Below, in pieces: positions 44,098 through 51,227 of a DNA stretch of 64,000 bases. The translations under genes were made by a program, and so were the position numbers. The number at the start of each line of letters is the position of its first letter. Within the stretch, counting starts at the first letter, position 1. The notes beneath the pieces are model-generated. The model was not told the DNA's origin. It did no database searches and worked only from the letters and a program-made list of their open reading frames with translations. Source of the DNA: Haemophilus parainfluenzae (GTDB taxonomy: Bacteria; Pseudomonadota; Gammaproteobacteria; Enterobacterales; Pasteurellaceae); contig NZ_QEPQ01000004.1 in NCBI RefSeq assembly GCF_003252795.1, positions 1 to 64,000 of the forward strand, written 5' to 3'.

Positions 44098-45210
44098 ATG
44101 CAAAAAAAATCAACAATTCGTTTAATTTTGGCCGTTCTATTACTGACTTTTGGTATCACTACTCAAGCAGAAATAAAAACAATCAAAGATGTATTAGGAC
44201 GAGAAGTTAACGTTGATGTGCCCGTAAAAAATGCCGTGTTAGGCTTTTACTATCCTGATTACATTGCTGTTACGGGTGTTGAAAATTTTAAATATGTTAA
44301 AGGTATCTCACGTGAATTTTGGGAAAAATTTAATCCAGGAAGTTGGGCATTGTTTTCTGAAAAAATGCCTGAACTCAAAAATATTGCTGATATTGGTAAT
44401 GTAAATACAGGAACTTTCTCAACCGAAAAAACCTTGGCATTAAAACCTGATGTATTGATTCTTGCAGAATGGCAATATCAAACTATTGGTTCCGAACTAC
44501 CAAAGTTAGAACAAGCTGGCGTTCCAATTATTGTTGTCGATTTTAATGCTCAAAGTGTAGAACGACACACCCAAAGCGCAAAGATTTTTGGGCAACTTGC
44601 AGGTACCGAAGAACGAGCAAATAAAATTGCAGATGAATATGCTCAAGGCATTACTGATATTCAAAAACGTGTAAAAGAGGCTAACCTACCTAAACCTAAA
44701 ATCTATGTAGAATTTGGCAATAAAGGTCCTAGTGAATATAGCTTTACCTTTGGTAAAAATATGTGGGGTGCTATTGCTGAAACTGTTGGCGGGAATAACG
44801 TAAGCGCGCCTTTTGTCGAAAATTGGGGACCAATTAATCCAGAACAACTTCTTGCCGCACAACCTGAAGTGATTATGATTTCTGGCACAGAAATGGGGCA
44901 TGAAACTAACGATGAAATGATGGCGATGGGAATAAACATCAATGAACAGGATGCACAAAAACGCCTAAAAGGTTTCTTAACCCGTGCAGGGTGGCAAGAT
45001 TTACCTGCAGTTAAAAACCACCGTGTTTACGGTATTTATCATACGGCTTCTCGCTCACTAAGTGATCTAGCAGCCGCTCAATTTATGGCAAAAGCACTTT
45101 ACCCAAAACTTTTTGAAGACATAGACCCACAAAAAACCTTTATGGATTTCCATAAAAACTATTTGCCTATCATACCTAGTGGTACGTTTTTTATTAAATT
45201 GAAAGATTAA
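44098..45210 (+). CDS. Orphan iron-complex-type ABC substrate-binding protein
   Basis: A 370-residue exported protein of the TroA/FepB-like superfamily. The signal peptide ends near TTQA-E (about 24). The mature part starts with TIKDVLGREVNVDVPVKNAVLGF, the typical opening of siderophore/haem/cobalamin-binding proteins. LKPDVLILAEWQYQT, PIIVVDFNAQSVERHTQSAKIFGQL and HRVYGIYHTASRSLSDLAAAQFMAKAL follow. There is no lipobox. No permease or ATPase gene is adjacent, so it is either an orphan or shares components encoded elsewhere. A Fur-like box and its own terminator point to independent, iron-responsive expression. The ligand is unknown. Confidence 0.8.
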   Translation: MQKKSTIRLILAVLLLTFGITTQAEIKTIKDVLGREVNVDVPVKNAVLGFYYPDYIAVTGVENFKYVKGISREFWEKFNPGSWALFSEKMPELKNIADIGNVNTGTFSTEKTLALKPDVLILAEWQYQTIGSELPKLEQAGVPIIVVDFNAQSVERHTQSAKIFGQLAGTEERANKIADEYAQGITDIQKRVKEANLPKPKIYVEFGNKGPSEYSFTFGKNMWGAIAETVGGNNVSAPFVENWGPINPEQLLAAQPEVIMISGTEMGHETNDEMMAMGININEQDAQKRLKGFLTRAGWQDLPAVKNHRVYGIYHTASRSLSDLAAAQFMAKALYPKLFEDIDPQKTFMDFHKNYLPIIPSGTFFIKLKD

Positions 45211-45219
45211 ACTATTCAT

Positions 45220-45240
45220 AAGGTGAGCGATGCTCACCTT
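45220..45240 (+). terminator. Terminator after the orphan binding protein
   Basis: AAGGTGAGC pairs with GCTCACCTT (9 bp, 3-nt loop), followed by TTTTTATATTC. Confidence 0.85.
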
Positions 45241-45278
45241 TTTTATATTCTCACTGCCTTTCATAAGTGAAAACTCCT

Positions 45279-45677
45279 TTATTTTTGACCGCTCTTTGGA
45301 AGATGCGGTGTAAATCTCGCCTTTAATGGCATTCGTTCCAGAATACGTTCCCGATTAATCTGCAATGCAGCCTCTGTGGCCTCATAGTCCAACCATAAAC
45401 TTGGGTCATCGGGTAATGTTTCATTCCAAATATACTGCACGTTAAAGCCTCGGGCTTTACATTCCGCATGTAATGCATCATACCGTTTCTTTAAAAACGC
45501 CAATTTATTAAAGAAAAAACGCACATGCCCTTCACCTAACTTATATTCTGCAGGCTGTCCTTTTAAGTGATATTTACCTTTCGCTACGGCATTAGGAATA
45601 CGGGTTAATTCACGATGTTCAGCTAAAAGATGCTGATCACACAGCTCCGCTGGCGGAACAAGATTAATTCGAGTCAT
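45279..45677 (-). CDS. Pyrimidine-dimer DNA glycosylase (T4 endonuclease V type)
   Basis: A 132-residue homologue of phage T4 DenV, a glycosylase/AP-lyase that cuts DNA at UV-induced cyclobutane dimers. The N-terminus MTRINL..AELCDQHLLAEHREL closely follows T4 DenV. It keeps the nucleophilic Thr2 (exposed after Met removal), Arg3, and the catalytic Glu23, and GEGHVRFFFNKLAFLKKRY matches the next conserved block. The longer frame starts at 45689, but catalysis requires Thr2, which fixes the start at 45677. It faces the orphan binding-protein gene. Flanking genes are unrelated, so horizontal acquisition in the lineage is possible. Confidence 0.9.
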   Translation of the reverse strand: MTRINLVPPAELCDQHLLAEHRELTRIPNAVAKGKYHLKGQPAEYKLGEGHVRFFFNKLAFLKKRYDALHAECKARGFNVQYIWNETLPDDPSLWLDYEATEAALQINRERILERMPLKARFTPHLPKSGQK

Positions 45678-45794
45678 AATCGATACCAAAGAAAAAGAAA
45701 CATAGTACGGGGCATAAATGTATTTGTCTATTATTTGCTTATCTCTTTAAGAAAAATAAATTTTTAAGTATTTACTACTTTTGAGACGTTACAA

Positions 45795-46082
45795 ATGAGA
45801 ACGCTACTCTTTTTAACACATTTCGCCATGTTGTTATTTAGTGCTTATTTCTGGTACAACTTTAGCGTTCACTGGTTGCAGGTTAGTGATTATGATTTAA
45901 CGTTAAACGACCAAGCCACTAAAAACCTAACGCATTCTATTGATATCTATTACTTATTGCTATTACCAGTTTCAGCTATCTCTTTTTTGCTATTTTTCAA
46001 CGTTTTTATCGCAGCTTTGCGATGTTGCTATGGATTGCCAAAGTTGGAGTATTCGGGAAATATTTATTTGAATGCACTATAA
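45795..46082 (+). CDS. Small membrane protein of unknown function
   Basis: I do not recognise this 95-residue protein. It has two hydrophobic segments (about 3-22 and 52-73) separated by a polar stretch (SVHWLQVSDYDLTLNDQATKNLTHS), so a two-pass membrane topology is likely. The C-terminus has a Cys pair (RCCYG). It is divergent from the T4-type glycosylase gene. No clear ribosome binding site precedes the ATG. It might be expressed from the AT-rich upstream region, but its coding status rests mainly on the open frame and plausible membrane pattern. Confidence 0.5.
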   Translation: MRTLLFLTHFAMLLFSAYFWYNFSVHWLQVSDYDLTLNDQATKNLTHSIDIYYLLLLPVSAISFLLFFNVFIAALRCCYGLPKLEYSGNIYLNAL

Positions 46083-46144
46083 AGCACTAATTATGATGGC
46101 GTATTCCAAACCTCATCAGTTTATATTTATTTTTTATGCCCATT

Positions 46145-46210
46145 ATTGCTAAGTTTGTTATCCTACCTTTATTGTAAGAAATAAAACTAGTAAACTCATA
46201 ACTTAGCAAT
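46145..46210. repeat. Long-range 11-bp inverted repeat upstream of the DUF4424 gene
   Basis: ATTGCTAAGTT (46145-46155) and AACTTAGCAAT (46200-46210) are perfect complements separated by 44 bp in the 197-bp gap between two genes. It could be a pair of regulator half-sites or a long hairpin in the leader of the downstream mRNA. No further element was recognised in this gap beyond an AAGGAA ribosome binding site. Confidence 0.45.
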
Positions 46211-46279
46211 TCAAAAGGGTTTGTAAGCAGTTAAATTTGAGGAATTTTACCAATCTCTCTATTCAATAAGGAATTCAAC

Positions 46280-47275
46280 ATGAAAAAGTCCCTTATCTTA
46301 ACGATTCTTTGTCTTCCATCTATGGCTCAAGCTAACGACAGTACGGGAACAGTCTCTACTGGTGGTGTGGAATATATTAAAAATGAACATATTGCGATGC
46401 AAAAAGAAAACCTATTTATCAGCCAAGATAAAATTAAGGTGGAATATGAATATCGCAATCTGACCGATAAAGACATTACTGAGACGGTGCTATTCCCATT
46501 ACCGGAAGTGATGCTGCACGATTACGGTGATTTTGCTGACACCCAAAGTTTAATCAATTCTTTTAAGATTTATGCGAATGGCAAAGAAATCAAACCGATG
46601 ACTCATGTACGCGCGTTCTTTTACGAAACCCAAAATGTAGATGATGCAGAGAAAAGAGAATTTGTTTCTCATGATGTCACGGACATTCTTCGTGCCTGTG
46701 GTTTAACTGAAGAAGAGTTAATGGAGCCTTGGTTGCGTAAATCTGATTCGGCAAATAAGAAAATCTTGAAATGTCAGGATCCACGTCTTGCTAAATATTC
46801 ATACAAAGACTCTGAGGATAGCCAGGATATCACTTGGGGTGGACAAATTATTTATAGCTGGCAACAAACCTTTAAAGCCAATTCGATTACTCAAATTCAG
46901 CACGAATATGCCCCTCTAGTCGGGGGGGGGGTGGGGCTTCCTGAACTCGTGAACATTAAAAAGTTTGCCGATACCTTTTGTATTGATCCCGCATTCAAAA
47001 AATCAGTAAAAGCAAAATCGCAAGGAATATATTACCACGAATTAGGCTATATTCTTAAAACTGGGGCAAACTGGGCAAAACCTATTGCGGACTTTACGCT
47101 TACCATTGAAAGACCAAAAACACAGATCGTTTCTTTCTGTTGGAAAGGTAAAGGCGAAGTGAAAAAAGTGCTGCAAAACGATAAAGTTGTGCAATATCAA
47201 GTAAAAGAAAAAGACTTCTTACCCCAGCATGATTTAGAGGTGCTATATGGTATAGATGCAAGGTTTGTTGAGTAG
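46280..47275 (+). CDS. DUF4424-type exported protein with an internal poly-G tract
   Basis: A 331-residue protein with a signal peptide (MKKSLILTILCLPSMAQA-N, cut near 18). VSTGGVEYIKNEHIAMQKENLFIS and VEYEYRNLTDKDITETVLFPLPE follow, which I associate with DUF4424, a periplasmic family of unknown function. Two cysteine-containing blocks (RACGLTEEEL, LKCQDPRL) and a third (DTFCIDPAF) may form disulphides. Codons 215-218 are encoded by ten consecutive G residues (46922-46931) in the run VGGGVGLP. The frame is open with ten Gs; gain or loss of one would truncate the protein at about two thirds. It stands alone with its own AAGGAA site. Confidence 0.72.
   Translation: MKKSLILTILCLPSMAQANDSTGTVSTGGVEYIKNEHIAMQKENLFISQDKIKVEYEYRNLTDKDITETVLFPLPEVMLHDYGDFADTQSLINSFKIYANGKEIKPMTHVRAFFYETQNVDDAEKREFVSHDVTDILRACGLTEEELMEPWLRKSDSANKKILKCQDPRLAKYSYKDSEDSQDITWGGQIIYSWQQTFKANSITQIQHEYAPLVGGGVGLPELVNIKKFADTFCIDPAFKKSVKAKSQGIYYHELGYILKTGANWAKPIADFTLTIERPKTQIVSFCWKGKGEVKKVLQNDKVVQYQVKEKDFLPQHDLEVLYGIDARFVE
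46922..46931 (+). repeat. Ten-G homopolymer tract in a coding sequence
   Basis: Ten consecutive Gs, then T and four more Gs, lie in the DUF4424 gene of an otherwise AT-rich genome. Such tracts are classical sites of slipped-strand mispairing. Glycine could be encoded by GGT or GGC, so the run is not required by the protein sequence. Confidence 0.85.
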
Positions 47276-47360
47276 AAACTTATTACTAAGCGACATGCTT
47301 TTACAAGGAATAAAAATGATAAAGACTAAAAAATAGATTTATTCCTGTACTCACATAAAA

Positions 47361-47377
47361 AAGGGTTCGAATCCTTA
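47361..47377 (+). other. tRNA T-arm-like fragment
   Basis: AAGGGTTCGAATCCTTA contains the GTTCGAATC T-loop core with about four flanking pairs, but no acceptor stem, D-arm or anticodon arm could be found around it. It lies in the 132-bp gap before the YeaK-like gene, which otherwise holds nothing I can identify. It may be a decayed tRNA 3' end or chance. Confidence 0.3.
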
Positions 47378-47407
47378 TTAAACTTATCCCCCTTTAAGGA
47401 AATAGTC

Positions 47408-47896
47408 ATGTCTGTAAAAACATTTGAAAAATTGACCGCACTTTTAGATAAACATCAAGCACGCTATCGCGTGGTTAAACATCCGACTGCAGGGAAATCT
47501 GAGGAAGTGGCTAAAATCCGTGGTACAGAATTAGGGCAAGGGGCAAAAGCGCTAGTATGCAAAGTGAAAGGAAATGGCGTAAAACAAGCGGTATTAGTTA
47601 TATTGCCGGCCGATCAACAATCTGATTTGAGCAAAGTAGCGGCCTATTTAGGTGGCACGAAAGCCTCGCTTGCCAGCCCAGCAGAAGTAGACACCCTAAC
47701 TGACTGTGTATTTGGTGCAATTCCACCTTTTAGCTTTCATCCTGATTTGTTGCTAATTGCTGATCCTAGCTTACTGTCTCGTTATGATGAATTAGCATTT
47801 AATGCAGGCACCTTGGAGCGCTCTATTATCCTTAATACCCAAGATTATGCTTCAATCGTTCAGCCCACATTAGTGGATGTAATAAAAACCGAATAG
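47408..47896 (+). CDS. Aminoacyl-tRNA deacylase, YeaK/YbaK family
   Basis: A 162-residue trans-editing protein of the YbaK/ProX superfamily. The segments GTELGQGAKALVCKVKG, DLSKVA, SLASPAEV and the very conserved CVFGAIPPFSFHPDL agree closely with E. coli YeaK, a deacylase for mischarged aminoacyl-tRNAs. The usual superfamily catalytic lysine is in AKALVCKVKG. A USS encodes LTAL near the N-terminus (residues 9-12). It is monocistronic with an AAGGAAATAGTC leader. Confidence 0.85.
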   Translation: MSVKTFEKLTALLDKHQARYRVVKHPTAGKSEEVAKIRGTELGQGAKALVCKVKGNGVKQAVLVILPADQQSDLSKVAAYLGGTKASLASPAEVDTLTDCVFGAIPPFSFHPDLLLIADPSLLSRYDELAFNAGTLERSIILNTQDYASIVQPTLVDVIKTE

Positions 47897-47963
47897 AGAA
47901 AAGATTGGTTCTCTGTCATTTGATTGATACAATGCTTCCGTTTTTCTATTAATTGGACATCTC

Positions 47964-48365
47964 ATGAAAAAATATCTTAAAGCATTTATTCTTTTTCCAT
48001 TGATTATTCAAATTATTGGCACTGTTGCCTTAACATTCTCGAATAATGATACTGCTCAAATTCAGAGCTCGCTGCTTTCTGTCTTTATTGTGGCTGCAGT
48101 ACCGACTTTTCTCATTACGCTTTGGGCAGCATTTCACCGTTATGCAAGCTACAACGTAAAAGCTATTGCATTAATTGCAGGATTAATCGGATTTAGTTAT
48201 ACCGTCGTGGCAGGATTCTTTTATGCTACACTCGTTAATGACACGGGGTTTGGCGAATGGTTACGCGCAGGAGGATTAGAAATTACCTGCTTAATGGCCG
48301 CAGGTTTAGCACTTTATTCTGTTATGGTATTACCGCTCTTGTTACCGAAAGAACGCCCACTATAA
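47964..48365 (+). CDS. Four-helix membrane protein of unknown function
   Basis: A 133-residue inner-membrane protein with four predicted transmembrane helices (about 7-26, 37-58, 66-88 and 102-127). I do not recognise the family. The Pro-rich C-terminus (LLLPKERPL) overlaps the convergent tusB stop by 6 bp. Its ATG follows a weak site. Nothing in the neighbourhood suggests a function. Confidence 0.65.
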   Translation: MKKYLKAFILFPLIIQIIGTVALTFSNNDTAQIQSSLLSVFIVAAVPTFLITLWAAFHRYASYNVKAIALIAGLIGFSYTVVAGFFYATLVNDTGFGEWLRAGGLEITCLMAAGLALYSVMVLPLLLPKERPL

Positions 48366-48647
48366 GGCGATTTGAGGCGAATATTGAGCAGTTAAATCCA
48401 CCAAATCTGTTAATGAAATTGACCGCACTTGATTGTTTTCTGGCAAAAGTGCGGTTAAATTTCGGGCTAAAACATCCTGTTCCAACATAAAACATTGCCC
48501 TTTGCATTGGGTAAACATTTCCCCGTACTTTACCGCTAGCAACACGCCATCTTGCCATAAAACCACTGCATCATTTTCCGTGGTTTCAGTCAAATAACGT
48601 TGAAGTTCTGTCTCAGAATAATGAGCTTGAGAAAAGGTATAAAGCAT
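48360..48647 (-). CDS. tusB: Sulfur relay protein TusB
   Basis: A small (95-residue) DsrH-family subunit of the TusBCD complex, which relays sulfur from TusA towards TusE and MnmA for 2-thiouridine at tRNA position 34. MLYTFSQAHYSETELQ and DAVVLWQDGVLLAVK fit the family. A USS pair lies in its 3' half. It is the last of tusD-tusC-tusB, 8 bp after tusC, and it converges on the four-helix membrane protein gene. Confidence 0.87.
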   Translation of the reverse strand: MLYTFSQAHYSETELQRYLTETTENDAVVLWQDGVLLAVKYGEMFTQCKGQCFMLEQDVLARNLTALLPENNQVRSISLTDLVDLTAQYSPQIAL

Positions 48648-48655
48648 AATATTCC

Positions 48656-49015
48656 TTAAAACGTAAACACTTTTTCTGCTTGGTTAAGTTTATTAATCAG
48701 CGAAGTGCGGTCAATTTTTTCAGCAGAAATAATGAGTTGTTCTGTTTGCAAATTGTATTGGTCGAGCGAATCGGCGCAGACAAAGCGCTGTTCAATATCG
48801 TATAAATCTAATAATTTAAAGGTACGAATAAAATCTTTTTGTAACAATAACTCAGGATTTTGCCCATCGAGTAAATTCAACACACCATCATCAATAAAAA
48901 AAACACCGATTTCCTCTTCATCACAAAATGCTGTTGCCGCAAGCAAAGCATCTAAGCCTTCTCGAGAAATTGCGTTTCCATGTGGCGCGGTACGAAATAA
49001 GAATGCCAGTTTCAT
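48656..49015 (-). CDS. tusC: Sulfur relay protein TusC
   Basis: A 119-residue DsrF-family subunit of TusBCD. It has KLAFLFRTAPHGNAISREGLDALLAATAF and EIGVFFIDDGVLNLLDGQ, typical of TusC. It overlaps the tusD stop by 4 bp and is followed by tusB. No catalytic cysteine is expected in this subunit. Confidence 0.92.
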   Translation of the reverse strand: MKLAFLFRTAPHGNAISREGLDALLAATAFCDEEEIGVFFIDDGVLNLLDGQNPELLLQKDFIRTFKLLDLYDIEQRFVCADSLDQYNLQTEQLIISAEKIDRTSLINKLNQAEKVFTF

Positions 49016-49392
49016 AATGTCACCACCCGATCCGCTTTTAATGCCATCGCCATAAACTCGCCTAAACCTGCAATCTCAAAACCTTCTGCCAAATTGGTTT
49101 TATCAGTCTCTTTTGCCGTAAGTGAATCCACTACGCCACGACGTTGTGAAGCGGCTACACATAAATGCAAAGGAATATGATGTTGCGCTGAAAAGGCTTG
49201 CCAAGCTTGCGTGAGATTAAATTCATCATTGGCAGGATAAACCAAGCCATTGCCATTACTCACACCGTCTTGGAAAAAGAAAATTTGGCTAATGGCATGC
49301 CCTTTTTCGAGTAAAGCTTGGGCAAATTGATAGGCAAGAAAAGCCCCTTGTTTTCCATAAACGGGACTTTTCACGGCGAGAACATAGTTCAT
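49012..49392 (-). CDS. tusD: Sulfur relay protein TusD
   Basis: The DsrE-family catalytic subunit of TusBCD, 126 residues. The sulfur-carrying cysteine is in HLCVAASQRRGV near residue 77. FFQDGVSNGNGL and the C-terminal LGEFMAMALKADRVVTL are conserved. The start overlaps the yheO stop by one base, so regulator and sulfur relay are cotranscribed. Confidence 0.93.
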   Translation of the reverse strand: MNYVLAVKSPVYGKQGAFLAYQFAQALLEKGHAISQIFFFQDGVSNGNGLVYPANDEFNLTQAWQAFSAQHHIPLHLCVAASQRRGVVDSLTAKETDKTNLAEGFEIAGLGEFMAMALKADRVVTL

Positions 49393-50057
49393 TACTCTTG
49401 CTCTTGTTTGATTTGACGAATATACAAATACACGGTGTGGCGAGAAATCGCGAGGCGATCAGCCACTAAATTGATCGCATCTTTAATATCAAAAATGCCT
49501 TTTTCGTAAAGTGAAATCACAATCTGACGGTTCTTATTATTATTCGAAACCGAGCGATCAGCATTCACTTCTTCAATGGTTTTTTCTACCGTTTGTGCCA
49601 CCAATTCTTCCACTGAACTTGCAAAATTGACGGAAGAGGTTTCATTTTGCTCCTGCGTTGGCATAAAGGCCTGCATAAATTGAGAAACTGGCACATCCAA
49701 ATTAATATTGATACAAAGTAAACCAATAATACGCTGCTTGCTATTTCGAATGGCGATGGTCACAGACTTCATCAACACATTGCCTTTCGCACGCGTGAAA
49801 TAAGGCTTAGACACACTCTCACTTTGCATATTACGCAAGGATTTTAAGGCTAAATCCGTAATCGGGGAACCCACTTGGCGATTAGTATTATGCCCATTGG
49901 CAATACAAATCGCAGAATGCTCAATATCTTCCAAAGAATGTAATACGATTTCACAATGCTCGCCAATCAACGCGCTCACGCCATCAACTACCGCTTTATA
50001 GGAAATCAGAATAGCACGATCTTCATCAGTGAAAGGTTGTCTATCGGTTAGTATCAT
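49392..50057 (-). CDS. YheO-like PAS/helix-turn-helix regulator
   Basis: A 221-residue transcriptional regulator with an N-terminal PAS-like domain of the YheO type (about 10-125; CEIVLHSLEDIEHSAICIANGHN, GNVLMKSVTIAIRN). The C-terminal helix-turn-helix (about 170-215) includes IKDAINLVADRLAISRHTVYLYIRQIK. It directly precedes tusD in the same transcript, an order shared with E. coli. The ligand and target genes are unknown. Confidence 0.87.
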   Translation of the reverse strand: MILTDRQPFTDEDRAILISYKAVVDGVSALIGEHCEIVLHSLEDIEHSAICIANGHNTNRQVGSPITDLALKSLRNMQSESVSKPYFTRAKGNVLMKSVTIAIRNSKQRIIGLLCININLDVPVSQFMQAFMPTQEQNETSSVNFASSVEELVAQTVEKTIEEVNADRSVSNNNKNRQIVISLYEKGIFDIKDAINLVADRLAISRHTVYLYIRQIKQEQE

Positions 50058-50081
50058 TTTTCAAATCTGGTAGGGAAAATG

Positions 50082-50105
50082 ACCGCACTTTGGACAAAGT
50101 GCGGT
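50082..50105 (-). terminator. USS-pair hairpin after fkpA
   Basis: Two USS in inverted order (50082-50091 and 50096-50105) form a 10-bp stem with a 4-nt loop between fkpA and yheO. On the minus strand CATTTTCC follows. It probably terminates fkpA transcripts. Confidence 0.6.
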
Positions 50106-50116
50106 TAAATTAAGGA

Positions 50117-50839
50117 TTATTTTTTAGGATTAACGTCTAATACTTCAACTTCGAAGTAAAGCGTTGCATCAGGTGGAATTGAATCGCCTGCACCTTGTTT
50201 ACCGTAAGCTAATTCAGGTGGAATCACTAATTCGATTTTACCGCCTTTTTTCACTAACTGAAGACCTTCAGTCCAGCCTTTGATCACTTGGTTCAATTTA
50301 AACTCAACCGGTTGACCACGTTCAACAGAGCTATCAAATACTTTACCATCTGGTAATTTACCGGTGTAATGTACTTTTACAGTGTCTGTTGCTTTAATTG
50401 CATCACCTTTACCTGCTTCAGTGATTTTGTAAAGTAAGCCATCTTTGGTGCTTTTCACGCCATCTTTTTTCGCAAATTCAGCGCGGTATTTATCGCCTTC
50501 TTCTTTTGCAGCTTTCGCTTGTTGTTCTACTTTTGCTTTCGCTGCAGATACTAATTGTTCTTGAATGCCATCTAAGGTTTTTTGAATTTTCTCGTCTTTA
50601 CGAACATCAACTTTACCTTCTAATGCATCTTTTAAGCCATCTAAAATACGCGCATTGTCGTATTGAATAACTTCTTTTTGAGCATCCACTAAATCTTTTA
50701 CTTGGTTACCCATTAATGCACCTACAGCATAAGACGCATCACTTGCGCTTGGCGCTGCTTTATCTTCTGCAAAAACAGAACCTGAAACAACCGCACTTAC
50801 CATAAGCGCAGCAAGAGAAAGCTTTTGAATTTTCAACAT
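50117..50839 (-). CDS. fkpA: FKBP-type periplasmic peptidyl-prolyl isomerase FkpA
   Basis: A periplasmic chaperone and proline isomerase. The 240-residue precursor has a signal peptide (cut near VFA-E, 24/25, with a USS encoding Ser-Ala-Val), an N-terminal helical dimerisation domain (about 30-135) and the C-terminal FKBP domain (about 140-240). Active-site segments there are VKVHYTGKLPDGKVFDSS, GWTEGLQLV and LAYGKQGAGDSIPPDATLYFEVEV. It is divergent from slyX, as in E. coli. No sigma-E promoter was seen upstream. Confidence 0.94.
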   Translation of the reverse strand: MLKIQKLSLAALMVSAVVSGSVFAEDKAAPSASDASYAVGALMGNQVKDLVDAQKEVIQYDNARILDGLKDALEGKVDVRKDEKIQKTLDGIQEQLVSAAKAKVEQQAKAAKEEGDKYRAEFAKKDGVKSTKDGLLYKITEAGKGDAIKATDTVKVHYTGKLPDGKVFDSSVERGQPVEFKLNQVIKGWTEGLQLVKKGGKIELVIPPELAYGKQGAGDSIPPDATLYFEVEVLDVNPKK

Positions 50840-50933
50840 TTTGCTTGATCCTTTATAATAGAAACGGAATAGCGAATAGGTTAAATCGGATTGACCAAAT
50901 TCACAACATTTTTTTAAAAATTAGAGAAATTTT

Positions 50934-51155
50934 ATGCAAAATCAACAAATTTTAGAAGATCGCATTGCTGAACTTGAAATGAAAATTGCATTTCAAGAAC
51001 AACTTTTAGACGAGCTAAACCAAGCATTAGTTCAACAACAGTTTGATATGGATAAAATTCAACTTCAACTCCGCTATCTCGCCGGCAAATTAAAAGATAT
51101 GCAATCTTCTAACATTGCTAGCCAAGCAGAAGAAACACCTCCTCCGCATTATTAA
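50934..51155 (+). CDS. slyX: SlyX protein
   Basis: A 73-residue coiled-coil protein: heptads run through [30 protein letters not shown], and the tail ends TPPPHY, the SlyX signature. Its function is unknown. Divergent from fkpA, it has the order seen in enteric bacteria. It ends with a short stem of two USS-like halves (51162-51183). Confidence 0.9.
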   Translation: MQNQQILEDRIAELEMKIAFQEQLLDELNQALVQQQFDMDKIQLQLRYLAGKLKDMQSSNIASQAEETPPPHY

Positions 51156-51161
51156 ACAATA

Positions 51162-51183
51162 AACCGCACTTTAACGTGCGGTT
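51162..51183 (+). terminator. USS-derived terminator after slyX
   Basis: AACCGCAC pairs with GTGCGGTT (8 bp, 6-nt loop), followed by ACTTTTAT. One arm extends into a full USS; the other is only partial. Confidence 0.65.
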
Positions 51184-51227
51184 ACTTTTATAGGTTAATA
51201 ATAAAGTGCGGTCAGTTTTAACCACAT

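Noticed and set aside
47361-47377. A tRNA gene near 47.36 kb
   Set aside because: Only a T-loop-like core is present; no acceptor, D or anticodon arm could be folded around it.
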